19,322 bases of DNA from OFTM291 sp041741375 (GTDB lineage: Bacteria > Gemmatimonadota > Gemmatimonadetes > Gemmatimonadales > GWC2-71-9), in the NCBI GenBank assembly GCA_041741375.1, contig JBGSKF010000128.1, positions 1 to 19,322 of the forward strand, given 5' to 3'. A program made the translations under genes and the position numbers. The notes beneath the pieces are model-generated. The model worked only from the letters and a program-made list of their open reading frames with translations. It ran no database searches and had not been told where the DNA came from. Below are positions 13,233-19,322 of this stretch, piece after piece (the stretch's first letter is position 1; the number at the start of each line of letters is the position of its first letter).

Positions 13233-13604
13233 GGGTGACGTCCTCAATTCGACAATGGGCACAGGAATGGAGCCTTGAATCGGCGGGGGGAGAGATGACC
13301 GTTCCTCCCGTACTACGAACCAGCGGCGGGCGATGTTGGGTTTCCATTTTCAAGGCTCGGTGTGCAGGTGGGTGTCATCGCGAGGCGGCGAAGGAGATTG
13401 CCACGGGCCCTGCGGGCCCTCGCAACAGGGCCGCCGTGGCGATCTCGTGAGCCCATGCCGGCTCCTCGGGGCGGTCGGCCGGCCTTCTGCCCAAGCCCTA
13501 CGCGGGCCATGCCGGAAGGCCGTCTGTTCGATCACCACGCCGCGCTCCGCTCACGAGATCGCCACGGACTCCTTCGGAGTCCTCGCGATGACAACTCTCA
13601 CGGC
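13233..13604. other. Intergenic region upstream of the M28 gene
   Basis: This 372-bp gap lies between two minus-strand genes. Bases 13233-13373 hold the Shine-Dalgarno region (GAGGAC next to the M28 start) and no promoter that I can call with confidence. Bases 13374-13592 are copy C of the GTCATCGCGAGG element. The last 12 bp lead into the amidohydrolase stop. Confidence 0.5.
13374..13592. repeat. GTCATCGCGAGG-type dispersed element, copy C (219 bp)
   Basis: The left end is GTCATCGCGAGG and the right end CCTCGCGATGAC. Nested inside are CCGTGGCGATCTCGTGAGC (left half) and GCTCACGAGATCGCCACGG (right half), a perfect 19-bp inverted pair. There is also a GGGCCCTGCGGGCCC hairpin and an inverted GGCCTTC / GAAGGCC pair. 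It is the longest and most symmetrical copy. It lies 12 bp from the amidohydrolase stop. Confidence 0.82.
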
Positions 13605-14966
13605 CTACTGCAACCGGAGCACTGCGAGCCGCCGCTCCACCTCCGCGGCCGGATACCAGACCCCCTTCACCATCACCCCCGCCTGCCGCCCCACGTTGCC
13701 GATGTCCGCGAGCGGGTTGCCGTCGAGCAGGATCAGATCGGCGCGCTTTCCCGTCTCCACCGTTCCCGCCAAGGCCTCGATGCCGAGAAACCGGGCCACG
13801 TTCGTGGTACCCGAGGCGAGGGCCTGATAGGGGGTGAACCCGGCCGCGACCAGCGCATCGAGCTCCCGCCGGACCGAATACCCCGGGATGTTCCAGATCT
13901 GGGGCGCATCCGATCCCAGAAGGAAGGGGACGCCCGCATCGACCATCTGCTTGAGAATGGTGCGACGCGCCTGGAGGAACCGGGCCCGGGTCGCCTCATC
14001 CACCATCCGCCGGGTGGCGTCGGTCCGGGTTTTCCACCCGCTCACCTCGCGGGCGCTGGCATAGACCATCTCGGGGCGGGTGGCGAGTTCATCCGCGCTC
14101 ATCGCCCCGGCGGTGGTCTCGAAGAGGGACTGGGTCGGCACCTGCCAGATACCGGCTTCCTTCGTCTTCCGCACCAACGCCGGAAGCTTGCCGAGATTGA
14201 GATGCGGCGTGAGGTTGAGCCCGAACCACTGGGTCTGGTCTCCCGTCAGGGGAGCGCCATCCGCCACGAGCGCCTCCACATAGCCATCGAGATGGTCGAT
14301 CGTGGCGTAGCCCAACTCGATGGCCCGGTGCACACCGACCGCCACGGGGACATGGCCGGCGAAGGGGATGTCGAGCCGGTGCGCCGTGGTGGCCAGCGAC
14401 TCGAACACCGCACGCTGCACACCCGGGTGAATCTTGAGGAGATCGTACCCGGCGGCCTTCTGCTCGGTGACCGACCGGATTGCGGCCTCCGCCGTGGGGA
14501 CCGAATTGCCGTTGTGCGAGGGGCCCGAGGTCCAGAGCCAGGGGCCGAGCACCTCGCCCCGCGCGAGGCGATCCCGCCAGGGGAGATGCCGCGAGTCACC
14601 GAGCATGCCACGGATGGTGGTGACACCGTGCAAGGCGTAGAGGGCCAACACCCTCTCCATCGCCTCCTCCGAGTACCCCTGCCCCGGCGGCACATGAGCG
14701 TGCATCTCGGCGAGGCCCGGCATCAGGAACCTGCCTCGGCCCTCGACCCGGATGGCACCCGCGGGAACGGCGGTGGTGGCGGTGCTTCCCATGGCGACGA
14801 TCCGGCCATTCGCCACCACCACCGTCTGATCGGGAACCACAGCGTCCCGGGTCATGGGAACCACCGACACGCCCACGAAGGCGACGGGTGGATCCTGCGC
14901 AGGCAGAGGGGCAACGCCCGCGACAAGGAGGGACAGCACGATCGACAACATGGCTCTCTGACGCAT
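13605..14966 (-). CDS. Exported amidohydrolase (imidazolonepropionase-like)
   Basis: The protein has 453 aa. ATG 14964-14966 is preceded by CAGGTG and opens a signal peptide (cleavage after LPAQ at about residue 24); the frame runs further upstream without a better start. The metal-binding set of the amidohydrolase superfamily is complete: H89 and H91 (EMHAHV), K178 as the probable carboxylated lysine (LLKIHPG), H205 (AGHVP), H225 (IDHLDG) and D353 (GSDAP). The C-terminal VETGKRADLILLDGNPLADI motif closes the small beta domain. Such exported relatives act on cyclic amides, dipeptides or related compounds; the substrate is not deducible. It is co-oriented with the M61 gene 136 bp upstream, which suggests joint transcription. 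Confidence 0.92.
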   Translation of the reverse strand: MRQRAMLSIVLSLLVAGVAPLPAQDPPVAFVGVSVVPMTRDAVVPDQTVVVANGRIVAMGSTATTAVPAGAIRVEGRGRFLMPGLAEMHAHVPPGQGYSEEAMERVLALYALHGVTTIRGMLGDSRHLPWRDRLARGEVLGPWLWTSGPSHNGNSVPTAEAAIRSVTEQKAAGYDLLKIHPGVQRAVFESLATTAHRLDIPFAGHVPVAVGVHRAIELGYATIDHLDGYVEALVADGAPLTGDQTQWFGLNLTPHLNLGKLPALVRKTKEAGIWQVPTQSLFETTAGAMSADELATRPEMVYASAREVSGWKTRTDATRRMVDEATRARFLQARRTILKQMVDAGVPFLLGSDAPQIWNIPGYSVRRELDALVAAGFTPYQALASGTTNVARFLGIEALAGTVETGKRADLILLDGNPLADIGNVGRQAGVMVKGVWYPAAEVERRLAVLRLQ

Positions 14967-15102
14967 CGGATGCACCTGGGTCAAGGGTCGGGAATCGGGC
15001 CGATCGGCGCGGGAACCTCCGCGTCCGATCACTGCATCATACTACGATCATGGGAACACCGGCGTTTCACCGGAGATCACCAGGGAACTCGCCGGACCTC
15101 CC

Positions 15103-16938
15103 TCACGGGACGCGGCTCGACAACCACGCCGACCGGAACGCGTTCATCTCCGGCGTCACCTCCCCTCCCACCTCCTCCACCGCCACCACCTCGATCCGCG
15201 GATCGGCCCGGAACGCCAGCGTCCCCGACCGGGGGATCCCGCGGCTCACCCAGGAAATCCCCACCGAATCGCCGACCTGGTGCGCATTGAGCACGGCCAG
15301 CACATCTTCGGGCCCGTTCATCGGCCGCCCGTCGAGCATCGAGATCACGTCCCCCCGGTCGAGACCCGCCGCATGCAGGGGCCAGGGGATCAGCGTCGGT
15401 CCGGTGAGGACCAGCCCGCCTCCCTCCACCGGACGCACGGCCATGTCCCCCATCCACGCCGCCGTGTCGTCCGCCACCCGGACGAGGAAACCGGCTCGGC
15501 CCAGCAGAGCGGTGTAGTCCGGACTCTCCTGTCCCTCCACGAAGCGGGCCATGAAGTCCCGCGCAAAGGCGGCATCCCCGCTCGCGCGTGCCAGGGCGGT
15601 TTCCACGTCCTCCGGAGTGTAAGGCCGCTCCACCATGCCGTGGGTACGCCAGAGTTCCCGCATGAAGTCGTCGAGCGTCTTCCCGCCCGGCCGACTCCGC
15701 AACGTGAGATCGAGCGCCAACCCCAGGCCCTCGCCCCAGGTGTAATAGGAGATGAAGGTGTTCGGCTTGTTCTGGGGATCGATCGATGTAGCGGCGTCCA
15801 CGAACGGCGCCTGCATGCTCATCCCGCGGGGGCTGAAGAACTGCCGTCCGGGAGCGTTGGTGACGGTGTTCACCGCGTTGGAGAGTCTCCGGGCGTACGA
15901 TCTGTCGTCGAGGAGTCCCGCCCGCCGGATGGCAAGCGGTCCGTAGTAGCTGGTGAACCCCTCGGCGAGCCAGAGTTCCCCGGACATGTTCTCCCGCTCG
16001 AAGTCGAACGGCTCGAGAGAACGCGGGCGGATCCGTTCCACGTTCCAGGCGTGAAAGAACTCGTGGGAGACGGTGCCGAGGAGCCCCAGGGGATTGGTGG
16101 CGATGGAGGCGCTGGAACTCACCACGGTACTGTTGCGGTGCTCCATGCCGTCACTGGAGGCATGGGGGACATAGTCGGCCAGGAAGGTGTAGGTCCCGTG
16201 GTCGAAGGCGGGAAACTCCCCGAAGATGGCTCCCTGCTCCCTCACCACCTTCTGCACCGCCTCCACGAAGAGGTCCACGTCCGAAGTGATGCCGTGGTGA
16301 TGCACCGCGAGACGAATGGCCAGGGAGTCTCCGGTCGGGCCGGCCACCTTCCAGGTGCGCAGGTCAACCTCGGCAACCTCGATCGGCGAATCCATGAAGT
16401 ACTGGAAGTCCCGCGCCCGCCACACGAGGGAATCGGTGGTCGGCTGGAGCTGGCTGTGGACCTGCCACCCCTGGGGGAGATCATGGAAGCGAACCTCGAC
16501 CGGACGCTCGTGGGTGCCCCGGGCCCAGAGGAAGGTGGCGGGAATGTTGAGGTGCGCATGGGTGACATCGATCTGGGAATAGGTACCGTCCGCTCGATCG
16601 CCGAAGAGAGTGTAGTGCATCCGGACCGTGCCATCGTGACCCGTGACGTTCCACTGGTGCGGGTTGGCCTGGGTGATGGGAAGCACCTTCCCGGTTCCGT
16701 CCTCCGCGCGCACCCGGTAGACGTTCTTGGCAAACTCATGGAGGGCATAGCGCCCCGGCGAGCTCCGGCTCATCCGGGCCTCCAGCGTCTCCCCCCGGGG
16801 GACCCCCGTCCAGGTGACGGTGATCTCGGCCTCGTGGTGGGCCCGGTTGGGGAACCGGACGTCGTACCGGACCGGATCCGGGGCCTGCAGGGAGGCGGCG
16901 AGGATGAGGGAGACGAGGGGGGTGAGCGACACGAACAT
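15103..16938 (-). CDS. M61-family metallopeptidase (glycyl aminopeptidase-like) with PDZ-like C-terminus
   Basis: The protein has 611 aa. A short N-terminal signal sequence (LTPLVSLILAASLQA) directs export. An N-terminal beta-sandwich domain (about 25-180) precedes the peptidase domain. The zinc site is HEFFH at 292-296 with the third ligand E326 in WLAEGFTSYY, and substrate-binding GMEH is at 264-267, all as in M61. The segment at about 490-580 (GLDRGDVISMLDGRPMNGPEDV) is a PDZ-like domain, usual for bacterial M61 proteins. The family cleaves N-terminal glycine and other small residues. With the downstream amidohydrolase and M28 peptidase it would complete peptide breakdown outside the cytoplasm. 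Upstream lies repeat-rich DNA shared with the divergent RAYT gene. Confidence 0.93.
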   Translation of the reverse strand: MFVSLTPLVSLILAASLQAPDPVRYDVRFPNRAHHEAEITVTWTGVPRGETLEARMSRSSPGRYALHEFAKNVYRVRAEDGTGKVLPITQANPHQWNVTGHDGTVRMHYTLFGDRADGTYSQIDVTHAHLNIPATFLWARGTHERPVEVRFHDLPQGWQVHSQLQPTTDSLVWRARDFQYFMDSPIEVAEVDLRTWKVAGPTGDSLAIRLAVHHHGITSDVDLFVEAVQKVVREQGAIFGEFPAFDHGTYTFLADYVPHASSDGMEHRNSTVVSSSASIATNPLGLLGTVSHEFFHAWNVERIRPRSLEPFDFERENMSGELWLAEGFTSYYGPLAIRRAGLLDDRSYARRLSNAVNTVTNAPGRQFFSPRGMSMQAPFVDAATSIDPQNKPNTFISYYTWGEGLGLALDLTLRSRPGGKTLDDFMRELWRTHGMVERPYTPEDVETALARASGDAAFARDFMARFVEGQESPDYTALLGRAGFLVRVADDTAAWMGDMAVRPVEGGGLVLTGPTLIPWPLHAAGLDRGDVISMLDGRPMNGPEDVLAVLNAHQVGDSVGISWVSRGIPRSGTLAFRADPRIEVVAVEEVGGEVTPEMNAFRSAWLSSRVP

Positions 16939-17029
16939 CGGAGAATCCAGTCAAAGGGGAACAGAGGGGAATTGTGGGCTGGACGACACCAGAACGGAAG
17001 GGGACGCCGGTTCCGGCATCCTTCACGCG

Positions 17030-17213
17030 GAATGAGTCCCGCGCCGCGCATCGTGATCTGCCTCCGTTCACGCGGGATGAATCCCGCGCGATGCACCTGC
17101 GGTGACCGGCGCTGAAGCGCCCGTCCCATCCACCGGTAGGAAGCCCGACGGGTCCTCCCTGCCCTTCAGGGCACTCATGCGCAGCATGCATCGCGTCGGC
17201 TTCAGCCGACGTG
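17030..17213. repeat. RAYT-flanking hairpin-chain repeat, left copy
   Basis: The first 92 bp (17030-17121) are identical to 17807-17898. After a short divergent patch the rest (from about 17138) is identical to the end of the right copy. It contains four perfect hairpins: CGCGGGAT-GA-ATCCCGCG (17071-17088), GGCGCT-GA-AGCGCC (17108-17121), GCCC-TTCA-GGGC (17161-17172) and GTCGGCT-TC-AGCCGAC (17195-17210). Confidence 0.92.
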
Positions 17214-17318
17214 GGCTGAAGCGCCGGGCCCATCCACCGATCCAGGAACATTGACGAGTCCGCCCTGCCCTTCAGAGCACTCGTGCGCAGCAGGTATCGC
17301 GTCGGCTTCAGATGACGT
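17214..17318. repeat. Diverged partial third copy of the hairpin-chain repeat
   Basis: It begins GGCTGAAGCGCCGGGCCCAT and ends GTCGGCTTCAGATGACGT, following the second half of the flanking repeat in the same order but with many substitutions. The terminal hairpin is broken. It is joined directly to the left copy. The rest of the gap to the transposase (17319-17419) shows no further structure. Confidence 0.7.
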
Positions 17319-17419
17319 AAGAGCGCAAGGTGCAGTCGGTTGAGCAGTGCTGCAGAGAAAGGCCCCGCCACGCGTTCGATCTGTTACTGAGCAACGTTCC
17401 GAACTGGCGATCTTCCGGC

Positions 17420-17812
17420 ATGGCCACCTCGTTCTTCATCCTGTTGACCTGGAACACGTGGAACCGATATCCCACGATTCGGGAGGGCGAGGCGCGGTTC
17501 CTCCGGCAGTTCCTCCCGGCCGAGTCACGTCGGTCGGGTGCCAGGACGATCGCTTTGGGTCTGGTGAGCGATCATGTGCATCTCCTCCTTCGTCTCCCGG
17601 GAACCTTTGACGTACCGCGGCTTGTTCAGCGCTTGAAGGGAAAGAGCACCCGCCTGGCGAGCCAGTCGATCGAAGACACGGGCCTCAGGTGGGCCCGGTC
17701 GTATGACGCGCAATCCGTGAGCCCCGGAAGCCTCCACCGGGTCATCACCTATCTCCGTAATCAGGATCGTCGGCATCCGGACCTCGTCATTTCTCCCGAT
17801 CACACAGAATGA
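17420..17812 (+). CDS. REP-associated tyrosine transposase (RAYT, IS200/Y1 superfamily)
   Basis: The protein has 130 aa from ATG 17420; the frame is open from 17330, but the extra 30 residues look non-coding and run through sequence near the repeat. The HUH motif is H52-V-H54 (SDHVHLLL). The catalytic tyrosine is Y111 in ITYLRNQ, with the downstream Gln typical of RAYTs. Single-domain Y1 transposases of this group nick single-stranded REP hairpins. Here the gene is bracketed by near-identical chains of such hairpins, and its TGA stop lies inside the right copy, so the transposase and repeats form one unit. The key residues are present, so it may be active. The assignment relies on these motifs. 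Confidence 0.85.
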   Translation: MATSFFILLTWNTWNRYPTIREGEARFLRQFLPAESRRSGARTIALGLVSDHVHLLLRLPGTFDVPRLVQRLKGKSTRLASQSIEDTGLRWARSYDAQSVSPGSLHRVITYLRNQDRRHPDLVISPDHTE

Positions 17813-17993
17813 GTCCCGCGCCGCGCATCGTGATCTGCCTCCGTTCACGCGGGATGAATCCCGCGCGATGCACCTGCGGTGACCGGCGCTGAAGCGCCGG
17901 GCCCCGGCCACCGGTCCAGGAAGCCCGACGGGTCCTCCCTGCCCTTCAGGGCACTCATGCGCAGCATGCATCGCGTCGGCTTCAGCCGACGTG
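17807..17993. repeat. RAYT-flanking hairpin-chain repeat, right copy
   Basis: It is in direct orientation to 17030-17213. It starts GAATGAGTCCCG, where GAA-TGA are the last codon and stop of the transposase gene. The hairpins are at 17848-17865, 17885-17898, 17941-17952 and 17975-17990. It ends 42 bp from the stop of the convergent kelch gene and could also act as its terminator. Confidence 0.92.
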
Positions 17994-18035
17994 AACCCGC
18001 GGGCCCCCAGCATCTCTTCGAATCAAACCAGTCCC

Positions 18036-19118
18036 TCAGTCGGAGCAGACCGTCCGCGGCAGGATCACCGTCCCCGCCGACACCACCTGTCCCGATCGCA
18101 TTCCCCCCACCACGAACATCCCATCCCGGCCGATCAGGAGACCCCGATGATCCATGGTGGCCACGGAAGCGGATGATGTTTCGGTCCAGACGTCCGTCGC
18201 CACATCGTACACGACAACGCCCACGCGCGGTTGGCTGGGCACGCCGTCATACCCGATGCCGTCATAGTTGTAGGGATTGTCGGTCCCTCCCGCCAGCACC
18301 AGCCGAGTGCCACAGACACCGGCTGCGGCGCGATAGAGCGGTGGCCCCGGATGCCGAGGGATCGCGCTCCACATGATGTTCCCGGGGTTCGCTGGGTCGA
18401 TCTCTCCCCGCCATGCCTGAGCCTTCAGGCGGTACCGGGGCTGGGTTTCGTTCCGGGTCACCCCGTCGACAAAAAGAATCGCGTCTCCCACCACTCCGCC
18501 CGAATGGCCGAACACTCCGGGGCCCGGAATCGCGGTCGCCATGGTCCACCGGTCGGTGGCGGGGTCGTAGATCTGCACCGCGGTCACATTGTCGACGTCG
18601 TGCCACCCCGACACGAGATAGAGCAACGAGTCGCGCCAGACACCACTCACCGCGTCGTCCACGGGCAGCGGCATTGGGGCTCCGGCGCGCCACCGGCCGG
18701 ACACCGGGTCCCAGATGTCCACCTCCGGCACCGACCGCTCGGCGCCGGTGCTGTCCACCGTGTAGCCGCCGATCAGGATCACCTCACCACGGATCACCTG
18801 CGCCGTCCCTGCGAGCCGGCCCCGAGGCCCCGGCACCGGAGGGAGCTCCTCCCACCGGTCGCTCCCGAGCGTCAGGCGAAAGGCCCGACGGGTGATTCCG
18901 TCATACCGCTTCGTCGAATCAAGACCAAGAAAGGAGTAGAGGGTGACGGTGCCGTTCACTCCTGCCGTGTCGATGGCCACCGCGTTGTTGGTGACCGCCA
19001 TCGGGAGATCGGGGATGGTCACCTGCGCCACTGATGTCTGTCCCTGGCCACAGGCGGACAACGCCAGGGCGACAGCGAGGGCGCACCTCCGTCCAACTGC
19101 TGCGTAACGCTGCTTCAT
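18036..19118 (-). CDS. Kelch-repeat lipoprotein
   Basis: The protein has 360 aa. The signal ends in the lipobox LALSAC (Cys23). The rest is a series of beta-propeller blades with kelch features: GG doublets after hydrophobic strands (VILIGGYTV, LVLAGGTDN, MFVVGGMRS) and recurring W-containing strands (DRWEELPPV, GRWRAGAPM, DRWTMATAI, DVWTETS). Five or six blades can be counted. It is likely anchored in the outer membrane and active in binding; no catalytic motif is seen. Its start has a GAGGAG Shine-Dalgarno that can pair with bases just before the ATG. Upstream is a REP-like hairpin; no gene partner is visible. Confidence 0.83.
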   Translation of the reverse strand: MKQRYAAVGRRCALAVALALSACGQGQTSVAQVTIPDLPMAVTNNAVAIDTAGVNGTVTLYSFLGLDSTKRYDGITRRAFRLTLGSDRWEELPPVPGPRGRLAGTAQVIRGEVILIGGYTVDSTGAERSVPEVDIWDPVSGRWRAGAPMPLPVDDAVSGVWRDSLLYLVSGWHDVDNVTAVQIYDPATDRWTMATAIPGPGVFGHSGGVVGDAILFVDGVTRNETQPRYRLKAQAWRGEIDPANPGNIMWSAIPRHPGPPLYRAAAGVCGTRLVLAGGTDNPYNYDGIGYDGVPSQPRVGVVVYDVATDVWTETSSASVATMDHRGLLIGRDGMFVVGGMRSGQVVSAGTVILPRTVCSD

Positions 19119-19131
19119 GGAGTAACACTCC
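19119..19131 (-). promoter_or_regulatory. Small hairpin sequestering the kelch gene Shine-Dalgarno
   Basis: On the minus strand GGAGT-GTT-ACTCC lies directly before the ATG. The first arm is part of the GAGGAGT Shine-Dalgarno, so folding would hide it. The stem is only 5 bp, so it may be coincidental. Confidence 0.3.
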
Positions 19132-19132
19132 T

Positions 19133-19177
19133 CGTGAAGGAGGGCGAACGCCGTTCGCCCCTACTCCCTCCTTCACG
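19133..19177. repeat. Nested hairpin, third copy of the GTAGGGGCGAA repeat
   Basis: The outer arms CGTGAAGGAGGG (19133-19144) and CCCTCCTTCACG (19166-19177) are perfectly complementary over 12 bp. An inner stem GGGCGAACG / CGTTCGCCC (19142-19150, 19152-19160) overlaps the first outer arm by three bases. On the minus strand the core reads GTAGGGGCGAACGG, the same head as the repeats at 1879 and 11304. Confidence 0.7.
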
Positions 19178-19322
19178 CTTCAATGGACCCCGGCTTCTAT
19201 GAGGCGCCACGTCAAGTCCCTGGCCTCGTTTGCCTCCTCTCCCGTGGTTTCGCGCGTAGAGCTCCGCTCTAAGGGTACCGACAATGCCGTTCCCCCGGGT
19301 GTGGCGCGAAGCCTCACCGATC
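19178..19322. other. Unassigned right edge
   Basis: No gene is recognised. A minus-strand frame is open from the window edge into the kelch gene start region, but its translation is rich in Arg and Gly and resembles nothing I know. It may be the upstream region of the kelch gene or the end of a gene outside the window. Confidence 0.3.

Noticed and set aside
11748..13238. 496-aa plus-strand open frame opposite the second M28 gene
   Set aside because: It is the reverse shadow of a gene with a complete M28 active site, and shows no start signal or motif.
13362..15290. 642-aa plus-strand open frame across the amidohydrolase gene
   Set aside because: It is antisense to a complete amidohydrolase with all metal ligands and runs through a non-coding repeat. 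Its composition (His, Arg, Pro) is typical of an antisense shadow.
19119..19322. Partial gene entering from the right edge on the minus strand
   Set aside because: The frame is open, but its translation is Arg/Gly-rich, passes through a hairpin repeat and has no recognisable motif.

Overview
The window is GC-rich bacterial chromosome. It is dense in exported peptidases, amidohydrolases and lipoproteins, has an ECF sigma / Ser-Thr kinase-TPR pair, and has repeat-filled gene junctions. This content fits a Gemmatimonadota- or Acidobacteriota-like genome. That is an inference from gene content; no taxonomic marker gene is present.

Layout. 1-138: the 3' end of an IS630-type transposase and the end of the element. 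193-733 (minus): a small CxxC lipoprotein with intact promoter, Shine-Dalgarno and signal peptide, broken by a frameshift. 889-1800 (plus): a lipoprotein with a retropepsin-like DTG motif. 1988-3211 (minus): an AAA/DUF4143 ATPase that looks leaderless, with a dyad over its promoter. 3287-3314: a palindromic operator matching the Rex consensus (and the CRP core). 3396-4763 (plus): an exported M28 peptidase. 5053-7713 (minus): an 886-aa Big_2/Ig-like lipoprotein. Divergent from it, 7900-11307 (plus): an ECF sigma factor of the TIGR02999 type and a membrane Ser/Thr kinase with TPRs. 11700-16938 (minus): a second M28 peptidase, an imidazolonepropionase-like amidohydrolase and an M61 peptidase with a PDZ-like end. 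17420-17812 (plus): a REP-associated tyrosine transposase (RAYT) between near-identical repeats. 18036-19118 (minus): a kelch-type lipoprotein.

The four secreted hydrolases (two M28, one M61, one amidohydrolase) suggest a scavenging lifestyle that breaks down peptides outside the cytoplasm. The sigma factor and kinase form a probable signalling pair, and the divergent Ig-like lipoprotein is a possible target.

The least ordinary part of the window is the non-coding DNA. Three tail-to-tail gene junctions carry arrays of GGGNNNN heptads kept in strict 7-nt phase, all G-rich on the plus strand. They are combined with a GTAG-led hairpin repeat and with a 113-219 bp element bounded by GTCAT(C/T)GCGAG(G) and its inverse. 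A separate hairpin-chain repeat brackets the RAYT and supplies its stop codon. Two well-formed regulatory sites (the Rex/CRP-like palindrome and the ATPase promoter dyad) share one divergent promoter region.
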